From assembly GCF_028737195.1 (NCBI RefSeq), contig NZ_JAQZAJ010000006.1:1-64000 (forward strand): DNA of 64,000 nt, written 5' to 3'. Origin of the DNA: Pseudovibrio exalbescens (GTDB lineage: Bacteria; Pseudomonadota; Alphaproteobacteria; Rhizobiales; Stappiaceae). The notes under the pieces are model-generated. The model searched no databases. It was not told the origin of the DNA and saw only the letters and a list, made by a program, of their open reading frames with translations. Both the position numbers and the translations under genes were made by a program. Positions 41,944 to 51,624 of this stretch are shown piece by piece (within the stretch, counting starts at the first letter, position 1; the number at the start of each line of letters is the position of its first letter).

Positions 41944-43265
41944 TGGATATGTCCTTCCTCTTTGACCTGCAGTCCCTCGGCATCGAGGGTGCGACGCTGG
42001 CGATGTTCGCCGCGCTGTTGGCACTGCTTCTCACCGGCATGCCTTTGGCGTTCGTGACGCTTCTGGTTGCCTTGATTTTTGCTTTGGGCTGGTTCGGCCC
42101 CATGGCGCTGCCCTTGATCACAAGCCGTATCTTCAGCTTTGTGAACTCGTTTGTGTTCGTCTCGGTGCCAATGTTCGTGCTGATGGCAGCCATTCTCGAC
42201 CGCTCGGGCATTGCCCGCGACCTGTTCGACGCCATGAAGGTGCTTGCTGGCCGTATCCGTGGCGGTGTGGCGATCCAGACCCTTCTGGTGGCGGTAATTC
42301 TGGCGGCCATGTCCGGCATTATTGGCGGCGAAGTGATCTTGCTCGGCTTGCTCGCTCTGCCGCAGATGCTGCGCCTGGGCTATGACCGCCGGCTTGCGAT
42401 TGGCGTGTGCTGTGCCGGTGGAGCTCTTGGTACCATGGTGCCGCCTTCCATCGTGTTGATCATCTACGGCCTGACGGCAAACGTTTCCATTGGGGATCTG
42501 TTCACTTCGGCTTTCGTGCCGGGTCTCATGTTGGCCAGCTTTTATGCCGCATACATTTTGATCCGCGCCTACATGAACCCGGAGCTGGCCCCGATTGCGG
42601 AGCCAGAAGAGATCAGCGCACGCGAAAAGATGCGCCTGCTCAAAGGTTTGTTCCTTCCGGTTCTGGTGGTGATCTTTGTGCTTGGCTCAATCTACGGCGG
42701 GATCGCCTCGGTGACGGAAGCCTCTGCAATTGGTGTTATCGGCGTTACGCTCTCCACCATCATTCGTGGTGAGTTCTCCAGAGAGTTGGTAATCGGCGCA
42801 GCCAAGCAAACCTTGCGGACCGTTGGCATGATCGTGTGGATCGGCATTGGTGCATCAGCTCTGGTTGGCGTGTTCAACCTGATGGGTGGCATCAACTTCG
42901 TTTCCGGTCTGATCACTGGCATCTCCGAGGAGCCGATCATCGTGATCCTGTTCATGATGGCGATCTTGTTTGTGCTTGGCATGTTCCTCGACTGGGTCGG
43001 GATTGCGCTGCTTTGCATGCCGATCTTCGTGCCGATCGTGAAAAGCCTTGGCTATGATCCGATCTGGTTCGGTGTTGTGTTTGCCATGAACATGCAGGTG
43101 AGCTTCCTGTCCCCACCATTCGGACCGGCGGCGTTTTATCTGAAGTCCGTGGCACCGGATGACATTTCCCTTGGTGAAATCTTCCGGTCTCTGCTGCCGT
43201 TCATCTGCCTGCAAATCCTTGCTCTCGCTGTGCTCATCATGTTCCCCGGCATCACGGGTCGCTGA
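41943..43265 (+). CDS. dctM: TRAP transporter large membrane subunit
   Basis: A 440-residue inner-membrane carrier with about 12 helices. Typical motifs: L-L-T-G-M-P-L-A-F-V, F-V-S-V-P-M-F-V-L-M-A, G-G-A-L-G-T-M-V-P-P-S-I-V-L-I-I-Y-G, and near the C-terminus S-F-L-S-P-P-F-G-P-A-A-F. It is the transport subunit, driven by a sodium gradient, and joins dctQ by a one-base overlap. Confidence 0.92.
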   Translation: MDMSFLFDLQSLGIEGATLAMFAALLALLLTGMPLAFVTLLVALIFALGWFGPMALPLITSRIFSFVNSFVFVSVPMFVLMAAILDRSGIARDLFDAMKVLAGRIRGGVAIQTLLVAVILAAMSGIIGGEVILLGLLALPQMLRLGYDRRLAIGVCCAGGALGTMVPPSIVLIIYGLTANVSIGDLFTSAFVPGLMLASFYAAYILIRAYMNPELAPIAEPEEISAREKMRLLKGLFLPVLVVIFVLGSIYGGIASVTEASAIGVIGVTLSTIIRGEFSRELVIGAAKQTLRTVGMIVWIGIGASALVGVFNLMGGINFVSGLITGISEEPIIVILFMMAILFVLGMFLDWVGIALLCMPIFVPIVKSLGYDPIWFGVVFAMNMQVSFLSPPFGPAAFYLKSVAPDDISLGEIFRSLLPFICLQILALAVLIMFPGITGR

Positions 43266-43311
43266 GCCTGCTTTCAGCAGGCCAGTTCCCTCCGCCGGAA
43301 AGGAGTAGACA

Positions 43312-45111
43312 ATGACAACAAGAACGCCCAAGAAGCCTCTGCGCTCAGAGGCGTGGTTCAACGACCTCAGTGACCCGGAAATGACTGCGCTCTACATCGA
43401 GCGCTACCTTAACTACGGCTACACACTGGAAGAACTGCGCTCTGGCAAGCCGATCATCGGGATCGCGCAAACTGGGTCAGACCTGTCACCGTGCAATCGA
43501 CATCACCTTGAACTGGCCAAACGGGTGCGCGAAGGCATTCGCGATGCAGGCGGCATTGTTCTGGAGTTCCCGGTTCATCCAATTCAGGAAACCGGCAAGC
43601 GGCCGACCGCCATGCTGGACCGGAACCTTGCCTATCTGGGTCTGGTGGAGTCTCTGTTTGGCTATCCGATTGACGGTGTTGTGCTGACAATCGGCTGTGA
43701 CAAGACCACGCCAGCGCTGCTGATGGCGGCGTCCACTGTCAACATTCCAGCGCTGGCATTCTCTGTGGGCCCCATGCTCAATGGCTGGCACAAAGGGGAG
43801 CGTGCCGGTTCCGGATCGGTGATCTGGAAGGCGCGCCAAATGCATGCCGCAGGTGAAATTGATGGCGAGCAGTTCTTGCAGATGGCTGCGTCTTCTGCAC
43901 CTTCCGTTGGCTACTGCAACACAATGGGGACCGCCTCCACCATGAACAGCCTTGCCGAGGCGCTTGGCATGCAGTTGCCGGGGTCTGCGTCCATTCCCGC
44001 GCCATACCGTGAACGTGCGCAGATGGCGTACTATACCGGCAAGCGCATTGTGGAGATGGTGCGCGAAGACATGAAGCCCTCCGAGATCATGACCCGCCAG
44101 GCCTTTGAAAACGCCATTGCGGTGAACTCCGCCATTGGCGGCTCGACAAACGCACCGATCCACCTGAATGCCATCGCGCGTCAGCTTGGCATCGAGCTGA
44201 CCAACGCAGACTGGGAGAAATTTGGCTATGAGGTGCCGCTGATTGCCAATGTGCAGCCAGCAGGTGAGTACCTGAGTGAGGATTTCCATCTGGCAGGCGG
44301 TTTGCCTGCGGTGATTGGCGAGCTCTTGCGCAACAACAAGATCCCGCACCCGTCTGTTGTAACGGCCACCGGCGAGACGTTCGAGAGCCTCTACAGCGAC
44401 TGTGAAATTGAGAATACAGAGGTGATCAAGCCGCTGGATCAGCCAATGACGGCTCACGCAGGCTTCCTGAACATGACTGGAAACCTGTTTGATACGGCGA
44501 TCATGAAAACTTCCGTCATCAACGACGAGTTCCGCGATCGGTACCTGTCCAATGCCGCCGACCCCTTGGCTTTTGAAGGCCCGGTGTTTGTGTTCGAAGG
44601 CCCGGAGGACTTCCACAAACGCATTGACGATCCAGCACTTGGCATTACGCCGGACAGCATTCTGGTGATGCGCGGGGCGGGGCCAAAGGGCTATCCGGGC
44701 GGCGCGGAAGTGGTGAACATGCGGCCACCGTCCTACCTGATCAAGCAGGGGGTACACACACTTCCTTGTATTGGCGATGGCCGACAATCCGGCACATCCG
44801 GTTCGGCGTCCATTTTGAATGCATCCCCGGAAGCGGCGGATGGCGGCAATCTCGCGATCTTGATGGATGGGGACCGGCTGCGCGTTGATCTGAAGCTGCG
44901 AAAGGTGACGTTGCAGCTCAGCGCTGAAGAGATTTCAGCGCGGCACAAGGCGCTGGAAGAGCAAGGAGGTTTCGCTTGCCCGGACAGTCAGACCCCGTGG
45001 CAGCAGATCTTCCGTCAGCACGTGCGTCCATTCAGCGAAGGCATGATCCTGGAGGATGCCGACAAGTATCGTGATATTGGCAACGCCATCATGCCGCGCC
45101 ACAGTCACTGA
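43312..45111 (+). CDS. Sugar-acid dehydratase of the IlvD/EDD family (D-xylonate type)
   Basis: A 599-residue iron-sulfur enzyme that removes water from an aldonic acid to give a 2-keto-3-deoxy acid. It follows Caulobacter xylonate dehydratase closely: R-S-x-x-W-F, M-T-A-L-Y-x-[15 protein letters not shown]-x-S-P-C-N-R-x-H-L, G-C-D-K-T-T-P-A and S[14 protein letters not shown]. The three cluster cysteines are in S-P-C-N, G-C-D-K and G-Y-C-N-T. Substrate could be D-xylonate, L-arabonate, D-gluconate or a related acid. No downstream aldolase or dehydrogenase is in the window, so the pathway is incomplete here. Confidence 0.87.
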   Translation: MTTRTPKKPLRSEAWFNDLSDPEMTALYIERYLNYGYTLEELRSGKPIIGIAQTGSDLSPCNRHHLELAKRVREGIRDAGGIVLEFPVHPIQETGKRPTAMLDRNLAYLGLVESLFGYPIDGVVLTIGCDKTTPALLMAASTVNIPALAFSVGPMLNGWHKGERAGSGSVIWKARQMHAAGEIDGEQFLQMAASSAPSVGYCNTMGTASTMNSLAEALGMQLPGSASIPAPYRERAQMAYYTGKRIVEMVREDMKPSEIMTRQAFENAIAVNSAIGGSTNAPIHLNAIARQLGIELTNADWEKFGYEVPLIANVQPAGEYLSEDFHLAGGLPAVIGELLRNNKIPHPSVVTATGETFESLYSDCEIENTEVIKPLDQPMTAHAGFLNMTGNLFDTAIMKTSVINDEFRDRYLSNAADPLAFEGPVFVFEGPEDFHKRIDDPALGITPDSILVMRGAGPKGYPGGAEVVNMRPPSYLIKQGVHTLPCIGDGRQSGTSGSASILNASPEAADGGNLAILMDGDRLRVDLKLRKVTLQLSAEEISARHKALEEQGGFACPDSQTPWQQIFRQHVRPFSEGMILEDADKYRDIGNAIMPRHSH

Positions 45112-45147
45112 CCCGGCACGAATACGAACAGTCTTGATGAATGAATG

Positions 45148-45171
45148 CGGCGCGGTCGGTGGATCGCGCCG
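45148..45171. terminator. Hairpin between the dehydratase and rutR genes
   Basis: CGGCGCG (45148-45154) pairs with CGCGCCG (45165-45171) across a 10-base loop between convergent genes. The dyad extends weakly outward (ATGAA and TTCAT) but the T-tract is poor; probably a bidirectional terminator. Confidence 0.55.
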
Positions 45172-45180
45172 TTCATATGT

Positions 45181-45807
45181 TCACTCGGGCTGCAATGCGC
45201 TGCGGAACAAGTGGTCGAGGAACTTGGAGGCGTCGGTGAAGCGGTGCTTTGCGCGTTTGCCCATCAGCTTTGTGACCTGCACGTCGAAGTCTGCATAGTG
45301 CTGGGTAGTGGACCAGATGGAAAACAGAAGATGGTAGGCGTCCACATCGGCGATCTTGCCCGCCTTTGACCAGCTTTCGATAAGGGCCGCTTTCTCATCC
45401 ACCATGGTTTTCAGCGGACCGGAGATCATCGGGCCAATGCGCGGTGCCCCTTGCAACATCTCGTTGGCGAACAGGCGGCTTTCGCGAGGGTAGTCACGTG
45501 CCATCTCCAGCTTGCGCTGGACGTAGGCGCAGATCTCCTCAATGGGGTCCCCTTCTTCACGGACCTGATGAAGCGGATCAAGCCAGATATAGAGCATGCG
45601 CTTGATCAGTTCGGCGTGGATCGCTTCCTTGTTGTCGAAGTAGTAGAGCAAGTTGGGTTTGGACAGGCCTGCCCGCTCGGCCACCTGATCAATGGTGGAG
45701 CCGCGAAAGCCGTAGGCAGAAAAAACATCCAGAGCGGCAGCAAGGATCTTCTCCGTCTTTTCCTGTTGAATGCGGGTTCTGCCCTTTGAGTTCGCAGCGC
45801 GTGCCAT
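45181..45807 (-). CDS. rutR: RutR-type TetR regulator of pyrimidine catabolism
   Basis: A 208-residue regulator that aligns with E. coli RutR throughout. The HTH is I-L-A-A-A-L-D-V-F-S with G-L-S-K-P-N-L-L-Y-Y-F-D-N-K-E-A. The ligand domain (about 80-200) has R-D-Y-P-R-E-S-R-L-F-A-N-E-M-L-Q-G-A-P and I-W-S-T-T-Q-H-Y-A-D-F, two blocks lining the uracil/thymine pocket in RutR. RutR leaves DNA when it binds uracil. It is the last gene on this strand, 282 bases beyond the F420-dependent oxidoreductase. RutR-like sites lie upstream of cofG and of the aminotransferase. It may have its own promoter. Confidence 0.9.
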   Translation of the reverse strand: MARAANSKGRTRIQQEKTEKILAAALDVFSAYGFRGSTIDQVAERAGLSKPNLLYYFDNKEAIHAELIKRMLYIWLDPLHQVREEGDPIEEICAYVQRKLEMARDYPRESRLFANEMLQGAPRIGPMISGPLKTMVDEKAALIESWSKAGKIADVDAYHLLFSIWSTTQHYADFDVQVTKLMGKRAKHRFTDASKFLDHLFRSALQPE

Positions 45808-46051
45808 GCCGGTTTGTCGTCCCGTTGGTTTGTTGTCAGGCCATATAGTACGGTGAAGTCTACATCCCGGTTCTCTTTATGAGAGCGTGACCAACGGTTG
45901 CAGGCCCAAAGTTGAACCTGCTGCACTCAGTCGCTCTCACCGCACAGTGACCTTTGAAGGAGCAAATAGCAGATCGTTCTGCCGCTGCCAAACGAACCTT
46001 CTGGGACGACCAAGGGTGAGGGCTCCAAGCTGTGCCCAACAGGGCAAGGCA

Positions 46052-46075
46052 ACCCGGCCCTGAGAAGAGCCGGGT
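46052..46075 (-). terminator. Hairpin at the end of the F420 operon
   Basis: ACCCGGC and GCCGGGT (46052-46058, 46069-46075) form a 7-bp stem just beyond the oxidoreductase stop. The U-tract is weak (TGCCTTGCC on the transcript), so it is a possible terminator or a stabilising hairpin before rutR. Confidence 0.45.
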
Positions 46076-46089
46076 GCATTCGCCAAGGA

Positions 46090-47118
46090 TCAGGCGGCGG
46101 CTTTCACCTTTGCCTTCTCGTTGAAGACCGGAATGATCTTGTCGCCATAATCCGCGATGATCTTCTCCTCGTCGCCGCTGTCCAGATAGATGTTGAACTG
46201 GGTAACGCCAGCAGCTTCAAGCTCGTTGAGCTTGGCGATGTGCTCATCCGGTGTGCCCAGAACACAGAACTCCTTCACGATGTCTTCCGTGATGAAGTCC
46301 AGATACGGGTTGTCGCTCTGGCCGTGCTTGGAATAGTCATAGCCGCGACGGTTCTCGATGTAGGAGGTCAGGCTGGAAGGGATGTCCTTGTTGTCGGTGC
46401 CGTATTTCTCGACAATGTCCGCCACGTGGTTGCCCACCATGGCCGGGAACCAGCGCACTTTCTCAATCGCCTCATCCAGCGGGCCGGTGTGAGCTGGGGC
46501 GGCAGCCATGACACGGAAGCCGGACATGTCGCGGCCCTCGGCGTTTCCAGCCTCTTTTGCCTGATCGGCAAGCCACTTGCAGATCTTTGGTTCCGCGATT
46601 TGCAGGATGAGACCATCGCCGACGCGGCCTGCCGAAGACAGCGCCTTTGGACCGTACGCTGCGACCCATACGGGCAGCTCGTACCCGGTGGCCCAAGGGA
46701 ACTTCACCGGCTCCGGACACTCGCCGTATTGCGCTTCGTCACCGCGCACCAGCGCCTTGACCACATGGGTGAATTCTTCAAGGCGTTTCAGCGGGGCAGG
46801 CTTCTTGCCCATGACGCGCACCGCGCTATCGCCGCGGCCAAGGCCAATGTCAAAGCGGCCGCCCGACTGCTTGGCGAGCGAGCCGAACATGGACGCGGCC
46901 AGCGACCAGTCGCGGGTGTTCGGATTGGTGACGCAGGGACCGAAGCGCATCTTTGTTGTGTGCTCCATGCACATAGCCATGGCCATGTAGCTCTCACGCC
47001 AAAGAATGTGGCTGTCGTAGAACCAGCAATAGGTGAAACCGGCGTTTTCGGCCTGACGTACAAGTGCGCGAGCGCGCTCAGGCTCTACAAAGCCCTTAAA
47101 GCAAATCCCAAACTCCAT
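46090..47118 (-). CDS. F420-dependent LLM-family oxidoreductase (CPS_4043 type)
   Basis: A 342-residue TIM-barrel protein of the luciferase-like family, F420 branch. It shows M-E-F-G-I-C-F-K-G, F-Y-D-S-H-I-L-W, R-F-G-P-C-V-T-N-P-x-T-R-D and the F420/substrate segment G-G-R-F-D-I-G-L-G-R-G-D-S-A-V-R, as in Mer-like enzymes. I place it near the proteobacterial CPS_4043 family, whose reaction I know to be unassigned. It is distinct from RutA, an FMN oxygenase of the same superfamily. It is the only LLM enzyme here, ends the F420 operon, and has a strong GAGGAG site. With RutR and reductive pyrimidine genes next door and no dihydropyrimidine dehydrogenase, reduction of the uracil C5-C6 bond by F420H2 is a plausible role. 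Function is otherwise unknown. Confidence 0.85.
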   Translation of the reverse strand: MEFGICFKGFVEPERARALVRQAENAGFTYCWFYDSHILWRESYMAMAMCMEHTTKMRFGPCVTNPNTRDWSLAASMFGSLAKQSGGRFDIGLGRGDSAVRVMGKKPAPLKRLEEFTHVVKALVRGDEAQYGECPEPVKFPWATGYELPVWVAAYGPKALSSAGRVGDGLILQIAEPKICKWLADQAKEAGNAEGRDMSGFRVMAAAPAHTGPLDEAIEKVRWFPAMVGNHVADIVEKYGTDNKDIPSSLTSYIENRRGYDYSKHGQSDNPYLDFITEDIVKEFCVLGTPDEHIAKLNELEAAGVTQFNIYLDSGDEEKIIADYGDKIIPVFNEKAKVKAAA

Positions 47119-47168
47119 AGTGCTACTCCTCTGGCAAGGTGTTGTTTTATATGGTTTTATCTAGATTT

Positions 47169-47837
47169 TCAGTGATCTGGTGCCCAGATCTTGATCCCGG
47201 CGTGGGTGAAGGGAACGGTCTTGGAAATGTTCTGGCGGATAAGGATGGGCGTGATGGCCTCAATGCAGCGTGCCGCCTGGGCGTTACCGGCGTTGTAGGT
47301 TTGCACCTCCAGTTTATCGACCAGCGCCATCACCTTCTTGCGCGCATCCAGCGAGTTGCCGCAGATGAGAATGTCGCAGTTGATCTTCCACTCCAGATTG
47401 TTGAGCGTGACCGCTGAAACGTTGTGCAGCGCGCCAATGACCGGAATGTCTGGGCCGAGCAGAGCTTGAGCCGCTTCGGTGGCTGAGCCTTCCGGTGGCA
47501 TTTCCACGAGCTTTGGATCGTTGGGCGCAAGCGGGACCACGATATCAACGAGGATCTTGCCCTCAAGCGCAGGCTTCAAAGCCTCAAGGGTGGCGTTGTG
47601 GGCTGCGAATGGCACGGCGAGAATGACGAACTCTTCCGCCGCTTCAGTTGCCGCCAGATTGTCCATGCCGGCAATTTCGGCAGAACCAGCAGGCAGTTTA
47701 GCTGCAAGTTCGCTCGCGATTTCCGCCGCGCGGGCCCCGTCACGGGAGCCGAGCACAACGCGCACACCGGCGCGGGCAAAGCGAAGCGCGAGACCCTGGC
47801 CTTGTGGGCCGGTGCCTCCGAGTATCGCAATGGTCAT
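47169..47837 (-). CDS. npdG: NADPH:F420 oxidoreductase
   Basis: A 222-residue Rossmann-fold enzyme that moves hydride between NADPH and F420. The dinucleotide loop [11 protein letters not shown] is at 7-17, followed by V-V-L-G-S-R-D near 27-33, with the Arg suited to NADPH phosphate. The family motif A-V-P-F-A-A-H sits near 74-80, and V-V-P-L precedes the F420-binding region. In this locus it would recharge F420H2 for the adjacent LLM enzyme. It overlaps cofE by four bases and ends 50 bases before the LLM gene. Confidence 0.9.
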   Translation of the reverse strand: MTIAILGGTGPQGQGLALRFARAGVRVVLGSRDGARAAEIASELAAKLPAGSAEIAGMDNLAATEAAEEFVILAVPFAAHNATLEALKPALEGKILVDIVVPLAPNDPKLVEMPPEGSATEAAQALLGPDIPVIGALHNVSAVTLNNLEWKINCDILICGNSLDARKKVMALVDKLEVQTYNAGNAQAARCIEAITPILIRQNISKTVPFTHAGIKIWAPDH

Positions 47838-48646
47838 TTGAACATGTCCTCCTTCTGGGCGCGAAGCAGATGCGCCGCGCTGCTTGTTGTTTCCTGCCAG
47901 TCCAGCCCCCGGAACAGCACCACCGGGGTTTGGGCTGCTTTGCGAATGACGAGGCCAGAAGCGGCGGCAAGTTCGTCGGCAAAGGCGGGTTCGGTGACAC
48001 TGAGCAGGCGGCCGTAGGCGTCTTCATTGCCTTGCTCCTTGATGGTTGCAGGAACGCCCGCAAGCCCGACGGCCACGTTGACCTGCCCAAGGCGCCATGG
48101 GCGGCCAAAGGTGTCCGTGATGGCAACACCGATCCGCGCCCGGAAGCGCCTTGACAGCGCATCACGCAGCGCACGGGCGCTGGCATCCGGGTCTTTGGGC
48201 AGGAGAATGAGCGCGCCATCCTCCCCGGTGTTGGACTCATCAACGGCGGCATTCGCCGACTTGAAACCGAGCCGGTGCTCGCAGATCATGGTGCCTTCGC
48301 GCTGCGCAGGGTGCTTGAAGGCTTTGACCACGGACCGGCTCTCGCGCAGGATGACCTCCACCTTGCGCGGATCCTTGTTCAGCATTGCAGCGTAACGGTG
48401 GGCCTCTTCCCCGGGCGTGACGTCGGCCATGTTCACCACACAGCCCTCAGCCTTTGAGAAGATCTTGTGCGCGGAGGTGATGACATCCCCATCCACCAGA
48501 TGCAGGCCCGCGCGTTCCAGGCAATCGCCAATGATCTGAGGGAGATTGTCCCCCTCATGGATTTCCGGGATGCCCGGTACCGCTGCCATCTGTAGGGTGC
48601 ACAGCCCGGACTGGGGCGCGAACGGGTTGGGGATCGCTGAGTTCAT
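47834..48646 (-). CDS. cofE: Coenzyme F420 gamma-glutamyl ligase
   Basis: A 270-residue ligase that adds glutamates to F420-0 with GTP. CofE motifs: [17 protein letters not shown] near 52-68, [22 protein letters not shown] near 130-138, [10 protein letters not shown] and [10 protein letters not shown]. It has the single-domain size of archaeal CofE and lacks the C-terminal FMN domain of actinobacterial FbiB. So the final dehydro-F420 reduction, done by that domain in actinobacteria, is not covered by it. It overlaps cofC and npdG by four bases each. Confidence 0.92.
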   Translation of the reverse strand: MNSAIPNPFAPQSGLCTLQMAAVPGIPEIHEGDNLPQIIGDCLERAGLHLVDGDVITSAHKIFSKAEGCVVNMADVTPGEEAHRYAAMLNKDPRKVEVILRESRSVVKAFKHPAQREGTMICEHRLGFKSANAAVDESNTGEDGALILLPKDPDASARALRDALSRRFRARIGVAITDTFGRPWRLGQVNVAVGLAGVPATIKEQGNEDAYGRLLSVTEPAFADELAAASGLVIRKAAQTPVVLFRGLDWQETTSSAAHLLRAQKEDMFK

Positions 48647-49335
48647 GATGGTGACCTCACAACACTGCCGGTTGCACCTCGACCCGCCGCCGGTTTTCCT
48701 TCAGAGAAACCGGGCAGGTGGAGGGCCAGATCCGTTGAGGTGTCAATGTCCTGCGCAATGCCCGGTAACGGCAGAATGCGCGTGGAAAGGCCAAGGCGCT
48801 CTGCATGGGCAAGATGGCGGTGGAACGACTTGTTGCCGTATGCAAACGGCAGCGCGGTTGGAGGGGACACCAGCAGCGCGTTGGTGCCCTGATCGTGCGC
48901 AGGACACAAAACCACGCTGCGCTCTGCCATCTCGCAGGAAAGCAAGCGGGTGAACTCGGCCTCATCATGATCAGCGATATCAGCTGGCACTACACAAAGC
49001 GTGTGATAGCCACTGGCGGCGGCCCACTGTGCTGCGGCACTTACTGCGCCATTGAGCCCCTCGCAAGCATCCTCTGGCAATGTGTAGGCGCCGTGAGCGC
49101 GCGCCAAATCAGCAACCTGCTCACTGCCGGTGACAACAAGAAGATCGTAGCGAATACCTGACGTTTTCCGAAAGGCGCTGAAGAAGGCAAGTGTCTGTTT
49201 GTAAAGGCCCATGGCAAGACGCTTGCGCGCTTCCTCCGGCAAGACGGTTGCCAGACGGGACTTGGCAAACTGCGGGTCCTTCATGGGGATGGCAATCAGC
49301 AGTCTTGATTGGGGGAGCGCCTGATGCGGTGTCAT
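48643..49335 (-). CDS. cofC: Phospholactate/phosphoglycerate-type guanylyltransferase
   Basis: A 230-residue nucleotidyltransferase. It opens L-L-I-A-I-P-M-K-D-P-Q-F-A-K-S-R-L, the CofC/FbiD nucleotide loop, and has G-L-N-G-A-V and V-V-P-A-D-I-A with the metal Asp, then G-T-N-A-L-L-V. It activates a three-carbon acid phosphate (2-phospholactate, phosphoenolpyruvate or 3-phosphoglycerate in different organisms) with GTP for CofD. Which acid is used here cannot be read by eye. It overlaps both neighbours by four bases. The C-terminal 20 residues are low in similarity. Confidence 0.88.
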   Translation of the reverse strand: MTPHQALPQSRLLIAIPMKDPQFAKSRLATVLPEEARKRLAMGLYKQTLAFFSAFRKTSGIRYDLLVVTGSEQVADLARAHGAYTLPEDACEGLNGAVSAAAQWAAASGYHTLCVVPADIADHDEAEFTRLLSCEMAERSVVLCPAHDQGTNALLVSPPTALPFAYGNKSFHRHLAHAERLGLSTRILPLPGIAQDIDTSTDLALHLPGFSEGKPAAGRGATGSVVRSPS

Positions 49336-50312
49336 GGCAAGGCCTCCACATGGTAGTCCGACATGGCAAACCCATAGTCCAGAACCGCATGAGCAAGACG
49401 GATCTTGTCTTTTTTGGAGCGCATGAGGATGTCTTCGCTGAAGGCCGCAATGCCGAGGGCCTCAATGTTTTTGGCGCTGTCAGCGTCCTGCCGATCAATC
49501 ACCAACGCATCAATGATCTGCGCATAATGACGGGCAATGCCCAGGGCGCTGGCCTCTAGCCCAAGGGATGCCATCATTCTGTCTGCAGGGCCTTTCACCA
49601 CACCGCCTGCAATGATTGGGCTGACAGCAATCTTGCGGGCAGGGGCATTGAGGAGCGCCTCCTTGATGCCCGGAATTGCCAGAATGGGCCCAATGCTCAC
49701 AAGCGGGTTGGATGGTGCAAAGACGATCAGGTCCGCCGCCTCAATTGCAGCCAAGGTTTCCGAAGTGGGCCTTGCCTGCTCTACTCCCTCAAACGAAAGT
49801 GCGCGCACATCTGGTGCGCACCTCAGTTTGACGAAGTACTCCTGAAACGAAATAGATCCGTCGTCGGTCTGGACGCGGGTTTGAACCACGTCGTCGGTGG
49901 GCAGCAGAAGAGGAACTGAAACGCCAAGTGACGTGGCTATGTCTGCTGCGATTTGTGAGGGGCGATCACCCTTTGCCCGGCGCGCCGTGCGGTAAATGTG
50001 CAGGCCGAAGTCCTTGTCGCCAAGGAACATCCAGGTATCTGCGCCCAAGGACTTGAGCATTGTGAGTGCGCGGTCGCCCTCATCGGCAAGCCCCCAACCC
50101 TGCTGCCGATTGATGACGCCAGCCAGAGAGTAGGTCAGGGTGTCAATGTCTGGAGAGACCCAAAGACCATGGAAGGCCTCATCATCTGCAATGTTGCCGA
50201 TGATCTTCAAGTCGATGCCCGCAATCCCTGCAAGGCCTTCTGCCATCTTGGCACCGCCGACGCCGCCAGCAAGCAGAACAACCTTGGGCTTTTCGAGCAG
50301 TTGGCAACACAT
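49332..50312 (-). CDS. cofD: 2-phospho-L-lactate transferase-type F420 synthesis enzyme
   Basis: A 326-residue enzyme that transfers the activated acid to Fo. CofD marks: V-V-L-L-A-G-G-V-G-G-A-K near the N-terminus, I-G-N-I-A-D-D-E, the S-P-D-I-D-T-L-T-Y-S-L-A-G block, T-D-D-x-V-x-T, F-A-P-S-N-P-L-V-S-I-G-P-I-L and V-S-P-I-I-A-G-G-V-V-K-G-P. The start at 50312, four bases after the cofH stop, gives the family N-terminus; the frame is open further inside cofH but is not coding there. It is coupled to cofC by overlap. Confidence 0.92.
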   Translation of the reverse strand: MCCQLLEKPKVVLLAGGVGGAKMAEGLAGIAGIDLKIIGNIADDEAFHGLWVSPDIDTLTYSLAGVINRQQGWGLADEGDRALTMLKSLGADTWMFLGDKDFGLHIYRTARRAKGDRPSQIAADIATSLGVSVPLLLPTDDVVQTRVQTDDGSISFQEYFVKLRCAPDVRALSFEGVEQARPTSETLAAIEAADLIVFAPSNPLVSIGPILAIPGIKEALLNAPARKIAVSPIIAGGVVKGPADRMMASLGLEASALGIARHYAQIIDALVIDRQDADSAKNIEALGIAAFSEDILMRSKKDKIRLAHAVLDYGFAMSDYHVEALP

Positions 50313-50316
50313 CAGC

Positions 50317-51624
50317 TCATGCTCCTGTTGCAGTCTGTGGGGCGACTTCTGGGAACATCTCCAAAAAATCCAGTGGTTGATGCTGGGCCTTCCGCTCCAC
50401 CAAAGGCTTCTGCTCTTTGGGGTCGTGATGCTCGAAGCATTCCAGCTCCCGGTAGACCGTGTTGCGCTGATAGGGGACGCGTCCTGCGCTGCGGATGATC
50501 TGCACCATTTCGTGGGCGGTGATTTCCTGACCATGGTCTGACCCCGCGGCCCGAGAAATGCTCTCGTTCATCAAGGTGCCGCCCAGATCATTGACGCCGT
50601 AGGCAAGCAAAGCGCGGGCGCGTTCTGCGCCGAGCTTGGTCCAAGACACCTGAATGTTGTCGATCCAGCCATGCAGCATGATGCGGCTCACCGCGTGCAT
50701 CTTGTCCACCTCGTTGGCGGTCGGCCCCTGACGCACCTTCTCCGGGTTCTCCAGATAAAGCGGGCTGTCCGTATGAACGAAACTGAGGGGAACCAGCTCC
50801 GTGAAACCGCCCGTGTCTTTTTGAATGTCGCGCAGCAAGGCGATGTGGGCGGCCCAATGTTCCGGACCATCAATGTGGCCGTACATGATGGTTGCAGTGG
50901 TCGGAATGCCAACACTGTGGGCGGCGCGGATGATCTCTATCCAGTTCTCTGTGCTCAGCTTGTTGCGGGTCAGCTGCCTGCGAATTTCCGTATCAAGGAT
51001 TTCGGCGGCAGTGCCGGGCATGGAGCCAAGGCCGCATTCTTTGAGATCCTGCAGGAAGTCGGCAAACGACATGCGCCGTTTTTGCGCCCCATACCAGACC
51101 TCATAGGGGGAGAAGGCATGAAGGTGCATATCCGGCAGAGCTGCCTTGATGGCGAGACAGATATCCCGGTAGTAGGTGCCATCCATTTTCGGATGGAGGC
51201 CTCCTTGAATGCACAGCTCTGTTGCGCCCCGGTCCCATGCTTCCTGAGCGCGGCCCACGATCTGCTCAAGCGTTAGCCACTCTGCCCCCGCATCTTCCGT
51301 GCGCTTGGCAAAGCCACAGAACCTGCAGCCCATGTAGCATACATTGGTGAAGTTGATGTTCCGATTGACAACGAAGCCAACCCGATCGCCATTGGTACGC
51401 GCGCGCAGGGCATCCGCTGTGCGCAAAATAGCCTGCAAGTCAGCGCCTTGTGCTTCAAAAAGCGTTTTGCCCTGCGCTTGGGACACTTCGCCGTCATCAA
51501 GAACCAGCTCCAAGGCGCTGCGCACGGGCGCGGACAGCCCGGCGCTGTCGACCCCAAGACTTTCAAGAGAAACGTTGTGCCGGGTGGATGCCAAAGGCAC
51601 CACATTGTCAAAAGCGTGGGTCAT
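50317..51624 (-). CDS. cofH: Fo synthase subunit 2, radical SAM
   Basis: A 435-residue radical SAM enzyme that, with CofG, makes the deazaflavin Fo from tyrosine and a ribitylaminouracil. The cluster motif is C-Y-M-G-C-R-F-C (Cys96, Cys100, Cys103) and L-C-I-Q-G-G-L-H-P and H-A-F-S-P-Y-E follow. Actinobacteria fuse CofG and CofH as FbiC; here they are separate, as in archaea and cyanobacteria. It overlaps cofG by four bases. The extra C-terminal tail of about 40 residues is not conserved. The Fo precursor is itself a pyrimidine, an interesting but probably accidental link to uracil metabolism. Confidence 0.93.
   Translation of the reverse strand: MTHAFDNVVPLASTRHNVSLESLGVDSAGLSAPVRSALELVLDDGEVSQAQGKTLFEAQGADLQAILRTADALRARTNGDRVGFVVNRNINFTNVCYMGCRFCGFAKRTEDAGAEWLTLEQIVGRAQEAWDRGATELCIQGGLHPKMDGTYYRDICLAIKAALPDMHLHAFSPYEVWYGAQKRRMSFADFLQDLKECGLGSMPGTAAEILDTEIRRQLTRNKLSTENWIEIIRAAHSVGIPTTATIMYGHIDGPEHWAAHIALLRDIQKDTGGFTELVPLSFVHTDSPLYLENPEKVRQGPTANEVDKMHAVSRIMLHGWIDNIQVSWTKLGAERARALLAYGVNDLGGTLMNESISRAAGSDHGQEITAHEMVQIIRSAGRVPYQRNTVYRELECFEHHDPKEQKPLVERKAQHQPLDFLEMFPEVAPQTATGA

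Noticed and set aside
46090-47118. RutA, the FMN-dependent uracil oxygenase
   Set aside because: Same superfamily, but motifs follow the F420 branch, the gene lies in an F420 operon, and no rutB-F genes are present.
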